Below, one piece after another: positions 18,253 through 27,310 of a DNA stretch of 64,000 bases (its first letter is position 1; every line of letters starts with the position of its first letter). The notes below the pieces were generated by a model that did not search any database, had not been told where the DNA came from, and worked only from the letters and a program-made list of their open reading frames with translations. Origin of the DNA: Xanthomonas campestris pv. badrii (GTDB lineage Bacteria > Pseudomonadota > Gammaproteobacteria > Xanthomonadales > Xanthomonadaceae); the NCBI RefSeq assembly GCF_012848175.1, contig NZ_CP051651.1:3100001-3164000 (forward strand), in the 5' to 3' direction. The position numbers and the translations under genes are program-made.

Positions 18253-20160
18253 TCAGATCTCCACTTGCGCGCCCAACTCGACCAGGCGGTTACCGGGGAT
18301 GCGGAAGAAGCCGGTGGCCGGGGCGGCATTGCGATGCATCAGCGCGAACAGCTTGTCGCGCCAGATCGGCATGCCGCGGTTGGCGCTGGCCACGATGGTC
18401 TCGCGGCTGGCGAAGAAGGTGGTGTCCATCGGATCGAAATGGATGCCGCCCTGGTCGCAGGAGCGCATCAGCGCCAGCGGCACGTCGGGCGTTTCCATGA
18501 AGCCGAAGCGCACATAGACGCGGTAGAACTCATCGCCGATCGATTCGATCTGCAGACGCTTGTCCACCGGCGCATAGGGAATCGGCAGCGTGTCCACGTT
18601 GAGGAAGATGTTGCGTTCGTGCAGCACCTTGTTGTGCTTGAGGTTATGCATCAACGCATGCGGCACCACCATCGGATCGGCGGTCAGGAACACCGCCATG
18701 CCGGGCACGCGCGCCGGCGGCGCCAGCATCAGCCCGGGCAGGAAGCTGTCGATGCGGATACCGTCCTTGCGGATTTCTTCGCGCAACAGCGCACGGCCGC
18801 GGCGCCAGGTGCGCATCAGGGTGAACACCACGATGCCCAGCGCCAGCGGAAACCACGCGCCCTGCAGCAACTTGGCGCCGTTGGCGATCACGAAGGCCAG
18901 TTCGATGATGAAGAACACCACGCACAGCGGCAGCACCCAGCTGCGCCAACGCGGCCACAGCGCGCGCGCCACCAGCGCCAGCAGCAGGGTGTCGATCAAC
19001 ATGGTCATCGATACCGAGATGCCGTAGGCCACCGCCAGATTGGTGGAGCTGCGGAAGACCAGCACCAGCGCGATCACCATCACCATCAGCAACCAGTTGA
19101 TGCCGGGCACGTAGATCTGGCCGATGGTGTCGCGCGAGGTGTGCTTGACCAGCATGCGCGGGATGTAGCCCAGCTGCATGGCCTGGCGCGCCACCGAATA
19201 GGCGCCGGTGATCACCGCCTGCGAGGCGATCACCGCCGCCAGCGTAGCCAGGATGATCATCGGATACAGCGCCCAGCCCGGCACCGCCTCGAAGAACGGG
19301 TTTTTCAGCGCGGACGGGTGGTTGAGCACCAGCGCGCCCTGCCCCAAGTAGTTCAGCAGCAGCATCGGCAGCACGAAGAAGTACCAGCCGTGGCGGATCG
19401 GGCGCGCGCCGAAATGGCCCATGTCCGCATACAGCGCCTCACCGCCGGTCACCGCCAGCACCACCGCGCCGAGGATGAAAACGCCGTGCCAGCCGTGCTC
19501 CATGAAGAAACGGATCGCCCACCAGGGGTTGAAGGCCTTCATCACCTCCGGCGCGTCGACGATGTTCCAGGCACCGATCGCACCCAGCGACAGGAACCAC
19601 AGGCAGGTGATCGGCCCGAACACCTTGCCGACCTTTTCGGTGCCGAAGCGCTGGGCCATGAACACCAGCAGCAGCACCACCACGGTGATCGGCACGATGA
19701 ACGGGTGCAGGCTGGGCGCTGCGATCTCCAGGCCTTCCACCGCGCCCATCACCGAGATGGCCGGGGTGATCACGCCGTCGCCGAAGAACAGCGAGGCGCC
19801 GAAGATGCCGAGGATGCCCACCACGTACGCCGAGCGCGACCCCTGCTTGAGGGTGCGCTGGGCCAGCGCCATCAGCGCCATGATGCCGCCCTCGCCGTCG
19901 TTGTCGGCGCGCATGATGATGGTGACGTACTTGAGCGTCACCGTGATCATCAGCGCCCAGAACGCCAGCGACAGTACGCCGAGCACGGTGTCGTGGTCGC
20001 TGCTCAACCCGTAGTGCGGCGAGAACGCTTCCTTCAGGGTGTACAGCGGGCTGGTGCCGATATCGCCGAACACGACACCGATGGCACCGATGACCAGGGC
20101 CATGTGGCCGTTGGCGGGCGCGTGGCCGTGGCCCGCTGCAGGAGTGGAGGTCTGTGACAT
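18253..20160 (-). CDS. kup: Kup-type low-affinity potassium uptake transporter
   Basis: 635 residues (E. coli Kup is 622). About twelve membrane helices occupy the first 450 residues, opening with the family motif [14 protein letters not shown] at about residues 28-41 and including [21 protein letters not shown]-terminal cytoplasmic domain follows ([13 protein letters not shown], then [11 protein letters not shown]). It takes up potassium with protons. The ATG at 20160 was chosen because the membrane domain begins 20 residues later; the frame is open further up only as ruvA shadow. It lies between ruvA and ruvB. Confidence 0.95.
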   Translation of the reverse strand: MSQTSTPAAGHGHAPANGHMALVIGAIGVVFGDIGTSPLYTLKEAFSPHYGLSSDHDTVLGVLSLAFWALMITVTLKYVTIIMRADNDGEGGIMALMALAQRTLKQGSRSAYVVGILGIFGASLFFGDGVITPAISVMGAVEGLEIAAPSLHPFIVPITVVVLLLVFMAQRFGTEKVGKVFGPITCLWFLSLGAIGAWNIVDAPEVMKAFNPWWAIRFFMEHGWHGVFILGAVVLAVTGGEALYADMGHFGARPIRHGWYFFVLPMLLLNYLGQGALVLNHPSALKNPFFEAVPGWALYPMIILATLAAVIASQAVITGAYSVARQAMQLGYIPRMLVKHTSRDTIGQIYVPGINWLLMVMVIALVLVFRSSTNLAVAYGISVSMTMLIDTLLLALVARALWPRWRSWVLPLCVVFFIIELAFVIANGAKLLQGAWFPLALGIVVFTLMRTWRRGRALLREEIRKDGIRIDSFLPGLMLAPPARVPGMAVFLTADPMVVPHALMHNLKHNKVLHERNIFLNVDTLPIPYAPVDKRLQIESIGDEFYRVYVRFGFMETPDVPLALMRSCDQGGIHFDPMDTTFFASRETIVASANRGMPIWRDKLFALMHRNAAPATGFFRIPGNRLVELGAQVEI

Positions 20161-20213
20161 GAGTGGGCAGGGTATCGCCGAAGGGCGTGAAGAATAAGAA
20201 AGGCCGAGGCTGC

Positions 20214-20798
20214 TTAACGCAGCGATGCCTGGAGGGCCTTGCGGATGACCGTGGCGACGTCGTCGCCTTCTGCCCCGGCCTCGCGTGCCATGCGCGCGGC
20301 CTCGGCCGGCTTGTAGCCCAGTTGCTGCAGGGCGACGGTGGCTTCGGACACCGCGTCCGGACCGAGCTGGCCGGTGATCGGGGCGCCGCTGCTGAAGTCG
20401 GCGGCGCGGTCGCGCAGCTCCACCACCATGCGCTCGGCAGTCTTCTTGCCGATGCCCGGAATACGCGTGAGCGCGGTGATGTCGCCACTGGTGATCAGGC
20501 GGGCGAACTCGTCCACGCTGACCCCGGACAGCACCGCCAGCGCGATCTTGGCACCGATGCCGGTGACCTTCTGTACGTCGCGGAACAGCCGCCGCTCGCC
20601 CTCGCGCAGGAAGCCGTACAGCGCAACGCTGTCTTCCTTCTGCGCGTAATGGGTGAACAGGATGACGTCGCGGCCGACATCGGGCAGGTCGTAGAAGGTG
20701 CTCATCGGCGCCTCCAGCTCGTACCCCACCCCGCCCACGTCGATCACCAGCCACGGCGGTTGCTTGTAGGCCAGGATCCCGCGCAGACGGCCGATCAT
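20214..20798 (-). CDS. ruvA: Holliday-junction DNA helicase subunit RuvA
   Basis: 194 residues. The start MIGRLRGIL is the canonical RuvA N-terminus (OB fold). Helix-hairpin-helix motifs follow ([22 protein letters not shown]), and the C-terminal RuvB-binding domain carries [12 protein letters not shown]. RuvA tetramers bind four-way junctions. It lies about 120 bases after the end of ruvC, with a repeat element between them. Confidence 0.97.
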   Translation of the reverse strand: MIGRLRGILAYKQPPWLVIDVGGVGYELEAPMSTFYDLPDVGRDVILFTHYAQKEDSVALYGFLREGERRLFRDVQKVTGIGAKIALAVLSGVSVDEFARLITSGDITALTRIPGIGKKTAERMVVELRDRAADFSSGAPITGQLGPDAVSEATVALQQLGYKPAEAARMAREAGAEGDDVATVIRKALQASLR

Positions 20799-20820
20799 TG
20801 GGCACCGCCTTGGCGGTGCC

Positions 20821-20917
20821 GGGAATGGGGAATGGGGAATGGGGAATCGTAAGAGCACGCGCTGCTCCCGACCCTGCTGCTGTTGCGATTCCCGATTCCC
20901 GATTCCCGAATCCCGAT
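20821..20917. repeat. Dispersed G-rich inverted element between ruvC and ruvA
   Basis: The left arm is three copies of GGGGAAT running into GGGGAATCG. The right arm is CGATTCCC repeated with CGATTCCCGATTCCCGAA. The arms face each other, with a core beginning TAAGAGC and ending TTG just before the right arm. The transcript could fold into a long hairpin. Related elements are at 21440-21550 and 23820-23905. Confidence 0.75.
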
Positions 20918-20919
20918 GT

Positions 20920-21573
20920 TCATTTCTTCCGGCTCCAGGCCTGTTGGGTGTTGACGCCCAGACGTTGCGCGGTGGCGCGGACGTGGGCGTGGGTGATGGC
21001 GACCGCCAGTGCATCGGCGGCGTCGGGCTGCAGCTTGCCTTTCAGGTTGAGCATGATGCCCACCATGTGCTGCACCTGCACCTTGTCCGCGCCGCCCTTG
21101 CCGACCAGCGCGAGCTTGACCTCGGTGGCTGCGTATTCGTGCACCGGCAGCTCGCGCATGACCACCGCGCAGATGGCCGCGCCGCGGGCGTGGCCGAGCT
21201 TGAGCGCCGAGGCGGCGCTTTTGCCCATGAAGACCTTTTCGATCGCCACTTCATCCGGCCGGTAGGTCTCGATCAACTCGCCCAGCCCGCGCAGCAGCCG
21301 CTTGAGCCGCTGGGAAAAGTCGCCCTCGCCCAGCAGCATCAATGGCGCATGGTGCACATGCCGGCTGCGACCGCCTTCGTCGATATCGATGATGCCGACC
21401 CCGGTGCGCTGGGAGCCGGGATCGATGCCCAGGATCCGGATGGTGCCGGGACCGGGGACCGGGGACCCGGGACCCGTAACAGCAGGCTCGGCGATGGCTT
21501 GGCTGTTGCCATCGCTCTTCCGGGTCCCCGGTCCCGGGTCCCGGGTCCCGACAAGAGCTGCCTCAGGAATCAT
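20920..21573 (-). CDS. ruvC: Holliday-junction resolvase RuvC with repeat-derived N-terminal extension
   Basis: 217 residues. The core begins RILGIDPGS with catalytic Asp in GIDPG, Glu in VAIEKVF and the acidic pair in DAADALA, and ends like other RuvC proteins of about 174 residues. There is no ATG, GTG or TTG near the core start; the codon just before it is ATC. The only start in frame is ATG 21573, which overlaps the yebC stop as TAATG, a typical coupling arrangement. That start adds about 43 residues rich in Gly, Pro, Thr and Arg, encoded by a GGGACCCGGG-type repeat. Either the extension is translated or initiation uses a rare codon at the core. Confidence 0.92.
   Translation of the reverse strand: MIPEAALVGTRDPGPGTRKSDGNSQAIAEPAVTGPGSPVPGPGTIRILGIDPGSQRTGVGIIDIDEGGRSRHVHHAPLMLLGEGDFSQRLKRLLRGLGELIETYRPDEVAIEKVFMGKSAASALKLGHARGAAICAVVMRELPVHEYAATEVKLALVGKGGADKVQVQHMVGIMLNLKGKLQPDAADALAVAITHAHVRATAQRLGVNTQQAWSRKK
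21440..21550. repeat. GGGACCCGGG-type inverted repeat within the ruvC 5' coding region
   Basis: The left arm (about 21448-21477) and right arm (about 21518-21550) are made of GGGACCGG and CCGGTCCC units in opposite orientation. They flank a core with GTAACAGC at one end and TTGCCATCGCTCTTCC at the other, resembling the core of the 20821-20917 element. It lies entirely inside the open ruvC frame. Confidence 0.75.
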
Positions 21574-22301
21574 TACGCGCTCAAGGACGCTTGATCGACG
21601 TTCGAATACACATCCTGCACGTCGTCCAGGTCTTCGAGCATGTCCAGCAGCTTGCGCACCTGCACGGCGGTGTCGCCGTCCACGGCGATGTCGTTTTCGG
21701 CGCGGAAGGTGATTTCGGCGTGCGCGGGCTCCAGGCCGGCCGCGGCCAGGGCGTCCCTGACCTGGGCGAAGGCGTCCGGGGCGGTCAGCACGTCGATGGC
21801 GCCGTCTTCCGGGTACACCACCACGTCGTCGGCGCCGGCTTCGATGGCGGCATCGGTGAGCGCCTCTTCATTGGCACCGGCGGCAAAGCTGAGCACGCCC
21901 AGGCGCTTGAACATGAAGGCCACCGAGCCCTCGGTGCCCATGTTGCCGCCGCACTTGCTGAAGGCATGGCGCACGTCGGCCACGGTGCGCACGCGGTTGT
22001 CGGTGAGGCAATCCACGATCACCGCCACGCCACCGGGCGCGTAGCCCTCGTAGCGGATCTCTTCGTATTCCACCCCTTCCAGCTCGCCGGTGGACTTCTT
22101 GATGGCGCGCTCCATCACGTCCTTGGACATGTTGGACGACAGGCCCTTGTCCATGGCGGTGCGCAGGCGCGGGTTGTTGGACGGATCGCCGCCGCCTGCG
22201 CGGGCGGCCACGCTGATCTCGCGGATGATCTTGGTGAACATCTTGCCGCGTTTGGCGTCGGAGGCGTTCTTGCGGCCTTCGATGGAGGGGCCTCTACCCA
22301 T
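21573..22301 (-). CDS. yebC: YebC/PmpR-family translation/transcription factor
   Basis: 242 residues, the normal length. The N-terminus [20 protein letters not shown] and the blocks [13 protein letters not shown] and [11 protein letters not shown] are the signature of the family, known as regulators (PmpR) and more recently as factors that relieve ribosome stalling at proline-rich stretches. Its stop is fused to the ruvC start (TAATG), and yebC-ruvC linkage is conserved in many bacteria. Confidence 0.95.
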   Translation of the reverse strand: MGRGPSIEGRKNASDAKRGKMFTKIIREISVAARAGGGDPSNNPRLRTAMDKGLSSNMSKDVMERAIKKSTGELEGVEYEEIRYEGYAPGGVAVIVDCLTDNRVRTVADVRHAFSKCGGNMGTEGSVAFMFKRLGVLSFAAGANEEALTDAAIEAGADDVVVYPEDGAIDVLTAPDAFAQVRDALAAAGLEPAHAEITFRAENDIAVDGDTAVQVRKLLDMLEDLDDVQDVYSNVDQASLSA

Positions 22302-22390
22302 GAGTGGTTCCAGACTGGCTTGGATGACAGGGCGCGGATTTTACCTGATTGCTTGCACTCACCGGGGCAGCAACATGCGCCAGCGGATGT

Positions 22391-23068
22391 TCAATGCCGA
22401 AAGCGGCCCTGGCGCAGGAAGGCCAGCGCCTGCGCGGCGGCGGCCGGCGAGCGCAGCAGGCCGCTGTGGCTGGCCTGCACCACGCAGTGGTCGCGCAGCC
22501 CCGGCAGGCGGGTTTCGGACAGCGCCACGGTGCCGTCGGAGTCGCCGTCCAGCGGGGCCAGCCAACGGCCGACGCCGCGCGGGATGCAGCCTGCCACCTG
22601 ACCGATCTCGGCCGTACCGTCCCACTGCGCAAAGCCCTGCTGCAGCAACGCGGCGCTGCGGCCCATGGCCCAGACGCCACCGCGCCGGGCCAGCCCGCGC
22701 GCGGCAGCGCTGCCGCACAGCGGCGAGCCCAGGCAGACCACGCGGCGCACCGGCAGGTCGGGGGCGTCGCACAAGGCCTGCAACGCCATCAAGCCGCCCA
22801 GGCTGTGGCAGACCAGCAACTGCGCGCCACTGCTGCGCACGCGCGCGATCAGCTGCGGCACCGCCTGCGCCGGACCGCCCAGCACGCTGGCGTAGCCGAA
22901 CAATGCCGGCGCCAGTCCGTCGCCACGCAGCCGGCGGGCCAGTGGCAGCAGCCAGTGCGCAGTGTTCCAGATGCCATGCACCAACAGCACATCGGCGGTG
23001 GTGGTGGTCGATTGTCTGCGCGAGCTGCGTCGCGGCGTGACCGCAAGGGCCGAAGATGCGCTGGACAA
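22391..23068 (-). CDS. Alpha/beta-hydrolase (lipase/esterase-like)
   Basis: 225 residues. LLVHGIWNTAH forms the oxyanion-side HG motif after strand 3. The nucleophile is the Ser of LLVCHSLGGL (G-x-S-x-G with Cys in place of the first Gly), at about residue 89. A DGTVAL block and a late His (VVQASHSGLL) can supply the acid and base. There is no signal peptide, so it is probably cytoplasmic. The substrate is unknown. It lies 89 bases upstream of yebC on the same strand. Confidence 0.8.
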   Translation of the reverse strand: MSSASSALAVTPRRSSRRQSTTTTADVLLVHGIWNTAHWLLPLARRLRGDGLAPALFGYASVLGGPAQAVPQLIARVRSSGAQLLVCHSLGGLMALQALCDAPDLPVRRVVCLGSPLCGSAAARGLARRGGVWAMGRSAALLQQGFAQWDGTAEIGQVAGCIPRGVGRWLAPLDGDSDGTVALSETRLPGLRDHCVVQASHSGLLRSPAAAAQALAFLRQGRFRH

Positions 23069-23190
23069 AGGCTAACAGCACCGGAACGTGGCGCGCAGGC
23101 GTCGGGCAATGCGGACGCGGCGCAGGACCTGCAGTGTACGAGCGCCCGACGCTGGCGCGTGAACAGACGTGGCGCGGCGGCGACCCACGC

Positions 23191-23229
23191 CAATCCCGAA
23201 TCCCGAATCCCCCAATCCCCGCTCCCCAC
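23191..23229. repeat. Short AATCCCG-type repeat
   Basis: Tandem AATCCCG units degenerate into CCCAATCCCC and CGCTCCCC. It is the same half-element as the right arm at 20886-20917, here directly abutting the 3' end of the acetyltransferase gene. Confidence 0.6.
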
Positions 23230-23757
23230 TCAGCCCGCGGCGGCGATCGGCCCACGCCGCAAAATGAACTCGCGGTCGACGATCTTGCCGACCGGAAAAT
23301 CGTACTCGCCCACCTTCTCGAAACCGTAGCGGGCATAGAAGCGCTGGGCGCCGAAGTTCTCCGACCACACCCCGATCCACAGCGTGCGCGGGCCGTCGCG
23401 CTCCAGCCACTCCAGTGCGGTTTCGAACAATCGGCTGCCCCAGCCGCTGCTTTGATAGTCCTTCAGCAGATACAGGCGCTTGAGCTCACCGTCGCCGGGA
23501 CGCACGTGCTCATGCGGCAACCCGCACGGACCGGCGGCGGCGTGGCCGACCAGCAGGTCATCCAGCTCCAGCAGCCAGATCGCATAGTCCGGATGCGCCA
23601 GCACGATGCGCGCGCGCTCCACCGCATAGGTCTCTTCGAGAAAGCCGCGCAGGTCTTCCTGCGGGTAGAGATGGCCGAAGGTTTCGGTAAAGGTCTGCGC
23701 AGCCAGAAGCGACAACGCTTCGGCATCGTCCGGCGTGGCGCGGCGGATGCGGGTCAT
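23230..23757 (-). CDS. GNAT-family N-acetyltransferase
   Basis: 175 residues. The GNAT fold is visible from the start (MTRIRRATPDDAEALSLLA) through the acetyl-CoA loop region LKDYQSSGWGSRLFETALEWL (motif A; the usual Q/R-x-x-G-x-G/A reads QSSGWG) to the closing NFGAQRFYARYGFEKVGEY (motif B). The acceptor is unknown. The ATG at 23757 is the family start; upstream sequence in the frame is repeat-derived. It lies downstream of aspS with a 370-base repeat-bearing gap. Confidence 0.88.
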   Translation of the reverse strand: MTRIRRATPDDAEALSLLAAQTFTETFGHLYPQEDLRGFLEETYAVERARIVLAHPDYAIWLLELDDLLVGHAAAGPCGLPHEHVRPGDGELKRLYLLKDYQSSGWGSRLFETALEWLERDGPRTLWIGVWSENFGAQRFYARYGFEKVGEYDFPVGKIVDREFILRRGPIAAAG

Positions 23758-23819
23758 GCGGGCTTCTCGTGCCGGATGGACGTGGCAGCTTGTCGCATGC
23801 GGCGTTGGTGGTGCAAGCG

Positions 23820-23905
23820 TGGGGATTCGGGAGTCGGGAGTTGGGAGTTGGGATTCGCAAGAGCGAGAGCCGGAGCCGGGAGAGCGAAAAGCAAAGGCCG
23901 CGGCC
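23820..23905. repeat. Dispersed G-rich element between aspS and the GNAT gene
   Basis: GGGGATTCGGGAGTCGGGAG-type array followed by CGCAAGAGC, the same junction (array, then CG[TC]AA[GC]AGC) seen in the 20821 and 21440 elements, then GGAGCCGGGAGAGC. The rest of the gap 23758-24129 holds nothing else recognisable. Confidence 0.65.
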
Positions 23906-24129
23906 CGGGAAGCGGAGGCTGGGCCGGATCTGCGATGGGCGCTGGCTTGGGTATTGCCTGCAGTGGGGACCGGGGTCGCGGTGGCATGGCGGCTCGGCGT
24001 TCCATGCCTTGCATGGCGCGCACATCTCACCAAAGGTATAAACGGCTCCGATTGGGAGCGCGATGTGGCTGCGTGCGGCCCCGCAGCGCTGCCTGGCCGC
24101 GCACTTGGCGTGGCCAGGCCCGGTGCAGG

Positions 24130-25896
24130 TCAGGCCTGCTTGGGGCGCACCTGCACGTGCACTTCGGCCAGTTGCTCGGCGGCGATCGGCGATGGGGCGT
24201 CGGTCATCAGGTCCTGGGCGCCGGTGGTCTTGGGGAACGGGATCACGTCGCGGATGGACTCGGTGCCGGCCATCAGCGCGGCAATGCGGTCGATACCGAA
24301 GGCGATGCCGCCGTGCGGCGGTGCGCCGTAGTTCAATGCGTCCAGCAGGAAGCCGAACTTGGCGCGTGCTTCTTCGGCGCCGATACCGAGCAGCTCGAAC
24401 ACCGCGCTCTGCATGTCCGGGCGGTGGATACGGATCGAGCCGCCGCCGATTTCATTGCCGTTGAGCACCATGTCGTAGCCACGCGACACCGCGGTGCGGG
24501 CATTGGCGCGCAGGTCGGCAATATCGTCCACCGCCGGTGCGGTGAAGGGGTGATGCAGGGCGACGTAGCGCTGCGCTTGATCGTCCCATTCGAACATCGG
24601 GAAATCGGTGACCCACAGCGGCGCCCAGCCATCGGCGACCAGGTTGAACTCCTTGCCGGCCTTCAGCCGCAGCGCGCCCATGAAATCGGACACGGTGGTG
24701 TAGCCGCCGGCACCGAAGAACACGATGTCGCCATTGCCTGCACCCACGTGCTTGAGCAGTGCGGCAAACGCGTCTTCGGAGAAGAACTTGGCGATCGGCG
24801 AGCTGACCTCGCCGGTCTCCGACAGCTTGATGTAGGCCAGGCCCTTGGCACCGTACTTGGCGGCATGCGCGGCATACTCGTCGATCTGCTTGCGCGACAG
24901 CGTGGCACCGCCGGGGATGCGCAGCGCGGCCACGCGACCGTCGGCATCATTGGCGGCGGCGGTGAACACCGGGAATTCGCTCGCCTTGACCAGCTCGGCC
25001 ACATCGACCAGTTCCAGCGCGATGCGCAGGTCCGGCTTGTCCGAGCCATAGCGCCGCATCGCCTCGGCCCAGGTCATGCGCGGGAACTGCGCAGCCAGAT
25101 CGACATCCACCACTTCCTTGAAGATGGCACGGATCATGTCTTCGACGAAATCCTGCACGTCGCGCTCGCGCACGAAGGCAAACTCCATGTCCAGCTGGGT
25201 GAATTCCAGCTGGCGATCGGCGCGCAGTGCTTCGTCGCGGAAGCAGCGCGCGATCTGGTAGTAACGGTCGAAGCCGGCCACCATCAGGATCTGCTTGAAC
25301 AGCTGCGGGCTCTGCGGCAAGGCGTAGAACTCGCCCGGATGCATGCGCGCCGGCACCAGGAAGTCGCGCGCGCCTTCCGGGGTGGCCTTGGTCAGGATCG
25401 GGGTTTCGATGTCCTGGAAATCGCGTGCGTCCAGGTGCCGGCGCAACGCCTGCACCAGCTTGATGCGGGTGCGCTGCATGCGCTGCATTTCCGGGCGACG
25501 CAGGTCCAGATAGCGGTACTTCAGGCGGGTGTCCTCACCCGGGTTTTCATGCGCATGGAACGGCAGCGGCGCGGCCTTGTTGAGGATGGTGATGCGCGTG
25601 GCGATCACTTCCACCTTGCCGGAGCGCAGCTTGTCGTTGACCGCATGACGCGCACGCACCACGCCTTCGACCTGCAGCACGTCCTCGTAGCCCAGGCTGG
25701 CGGCCACCTTGAACACTTCGGCGGAGTTGGCGTCGCCCTCGGCCGGCTCCACCGTCACCTGCACGATGCCTTCGTGGTCGCGCAGGTCGATGAAGCACAC
25801 CCCGCCCAGATTGCGGGCCACGTCGGTCCAGCCGGCGAGAGTGACGGTTTGGCCGATCATGGTCTCCTCGACCAGGCCGCAGAAGTGGGTACGCAT
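24130..25896 (-). CDS. aspS: Aspartyl-tRNA synthetase
   Basis: 588 residues, the bacterial type. The N-terminal OB fold ([11 protein letters not shown], then [19 protein letters not shown]) binds the anticodon. The class II core has [11 protein letters not shown], the motif 2 region [20 protein letters not shown] and motif 3 [14 protein letters not shown]. The bacterial GAD insertion lies between them. It charges tRNA-Asp. The ATG at 25896 matches the family N-terminus; the longer frame upstream does not. Confidence 0.97.
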   Translation of the reverse strand: MRTHFCGLVEETMIGQTVTLAGWTDVARNLGGVCFIDLRDHEGIVQVTVEPAEGDANSAEVFKVAASLGYEDVLQVEGVVRARHAVNDKLRSGKVEVIATRITILNKAAPLPFHAHENPGEDTRLKYRYLDLRRPEMQRMQRTRIKLVQALRRHLDARDFQDIETPILTKATPEGARDFLVPARMHPGEFYALPQSPQLFKQILMVAGFDRYYQIARCFRDEALRADRQLEFTQLDMEFAFVRERDVQDFVEDMIRAIFKEVVDVDLAAQFPRMTWAEAMRRYGSDKPDLRIALELVDVAELVKASEFPVFTAAANDADGRVAALRIPGGATLSRKQIDEYAAHAAKYGAKGLAYIKLSETGEVSSPIAKFFSEDAFAALLKHVGAGNGDIVFFGAGGYTTVSDFMGALRLKAGKEFNLVADGWAPLWVTDFPMFEWDDQAQRYVALHHPFTAPAVDDIADLRANARTAVSRGYDMVLNGNEIGGGSIRIHRPDMQSAVFELLGIGAEEARAKFGFLLDALNYGAPPHGGIAFGIDRIAALMAGTESIRDVIPFPKTTGAQDLMTDAPSPIAAEQLAEVHVQVRPKQA

Positions 25897-26053
25897 CGAA
25901 AGCTCCGCTGAAAACCCGACGCAGGACAGCGCCGGAAAGCCGGATATTCTGGGGCCGGCGGCCGGCAGGAGCAAATGCGGCGGCGGTCACCGGCGCTTAA
26001 GTCGGCGCCCGGCTGAATAGGCGCCACGCCCCTCCCGCACCAAGGACGCCTCG

Positions 26054-26821
26054 ATGCTGCGCACCGCCCTGCTGATCTCCGGCTTCAGCCTGATCGCCCT
26101 TGGTGGCGCGCTCGGCAACCGCCCCGCCGCCGCGCAGGACCGCGGCTTCAATGGCCCCAGCATCACCTGTTCCAGCAACGACAACCGCCGCCGCGAATGC
26201 GATACCCCGTTCCATGGGCGTGCCGCGCTGGTGGAGAACATCTCCGGTACCCGCTGCATCGAAGGCCGCAACTGGGGCAGCGGCCGCGGCCGGATCTGGG
26301 TGGACAACGGCTGCCGCGGCCGCTTCGTCGAGGCGCGTGGCGGCTGGGGCGGTGGCGGCTGGAATGGCGGCGACGACCGCCCCGGCAATGCCGCCGCCGG
26401 CACCGTGCGCTGCGAAAGCCGCGACCAGCGCCAGGCGATCTGCAATACCGGCTGGCGGCGCGCCATGATCGTGCGCCAGCTCTCGGGCACCCCCTGCGTG
26501 GAGGGCCGCAACTGGCACCAGGAAAACGGCCGGATCTGGGTGGACGACGGGTGCCGGGCCGAGTTTGCGCAGGCCCGCGGTGGCGGCTGGGACCGCGATG
26601 ACGGCTACGGCGGCCGCCCCCGGGGCAATTATTCGGTGACCTGCAGCAGCGATGACCGCCGCCTGCGCACCTGCGACTGGAACGGCCGCGCCGGCCGCCC
26701 GGTGCTGACCCGGCAGCTGTCCGATACCCGTTGCGAGGAAGGCCGCACCTGGGGCTACGACCCGCGCCGCTCCACCGTCTGGGTCAACGACGGTTGCCGC
26801 GCGCGCTTCGACGCACGCTGA
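26054..26821 (+). CDS. Secreted triple-repeat DUF3011 protein
   Basis: 255 residues. A signal peptide (MLRTALLISGFSLIALGGAL, cleavage near AAAQ) precedes three repeats of about 60 residues. Each has the pattern [IV]xCxSxDxRxxxC, then RxLSxTxCxEGRxW, then [IV]WVxDGCRxxF, so each carries four conserved cysteines (three clustered with Trp/Gly). Gly/Asp-rich linkers join them. This matches DUF3011, an exported domain of unknown role found in Xanthomonadaceae. Three copies is more than the single or double form I associate with the family. Confidence 0.8.
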   Translation: MLRTALLISGFSLIALGGALGNRPAAAQDRGFNGPSITCSSNDNRRRECDTPFHGRAALVENISGTRCIEGRNWGSGRGRIWVDNGCRGRFVEARGGWGGGGWNGGDDRPGNAAAGTVRCESRDQRQAICNTGWRRAMIVRQLSGTPCVEGRNWHQENGRIWVDDGCRAEFAQARGGGWDRDDGYGGRPRGNYSVTCSSDDRRLRTCDWNGRAGRPVLTRQLSDTRCEEGRTWGYDPRRSTVWVNDGCRARFDAR

Positions 26822-26854
26822 TCCGGAGCGGCGCATGGATGCGCCTTGCCGTGA

Positions 26855-27151
26855 TCACGCCTTGTCGGACGCCGGCTTGGCCGGGGCCGCCGGCTTGCCG
26901 TCGCTGGCAGCCGCTGGCTTGGCGTCGCCGCCGCCACTGGTGTCGGTGAGGTTCTTCTTCTTTTCGCCCGCCGACTTGAAATCGGTCTCGTACCAGCCGC
27001 TACCGGACAAGCGGAACGACGGCGCGGTGACCTGGCGCTTGATGGCGTTGGCGCTGCAGGCGGGACAGCGCTCCGGCACCGGGTCGGACATTTTCAGCAG
27101 CCGATCGAACTGGTGATCGCAGGCGCTGCACTGGAAGGCATAGATAGGCAT
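26855..27151 (-). CDS. FmdB-type zinc-ribbon regulatory protein
   Basis: 98 residues. The start MPIYAFQCSAC with C8, C11, C29 and C32 (CSAC...CPAC) makes a zinc ribbon, followed by FRLSGSGWYETDFK, which is diagnostic of the FmdB/putative-regulatory-protein family. The tail is an Ala/Lys/Pro-rich low-complexity stretch. In many proteobacteria this gene precedes aspS; here aspS is nearby on the same strand, with the DUF3011 gene inserted between on the opposite strand. Confidence 0.9.
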   Translation of the reverse strand: MPIYAFQCSACDHQFDRLLKMSDPVPERCPACSANAIKRQVTAPSFRLSGSGWYETDFKSAGEKKKNLTDTSGGGDAKPAAASDGKPAAPAKPASDKA

Positions 27152-27310
27152 GGCACATCGACGAAAAGTAACGCGGGGGCGCAGATTCTAGAGCCAGTTC
27201 CACACCGGCGCGCACCGTTGCGCGCCATCGGGTGAAACAGGCCACTGCAATCAAGCTGGTACAATTGCAGACGTGACCGACGCGCCTTTCTCCCCACGAG
27301 GGCCGCATAC

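Noticed and set aside
15935..18517. 860-codon plus-strand frame opposite ybgC, ruvB and the SUKH gene
   Set aside because: Antisense to three well-supported genes, with no domain; a typical high-GC antisense frame.
23056..25911. 951-codon plus-strand frame opposite the GNAT gene and aspS
   Set aside because: Antisense to aspS, whose motifs are complete; no recognisable domain.
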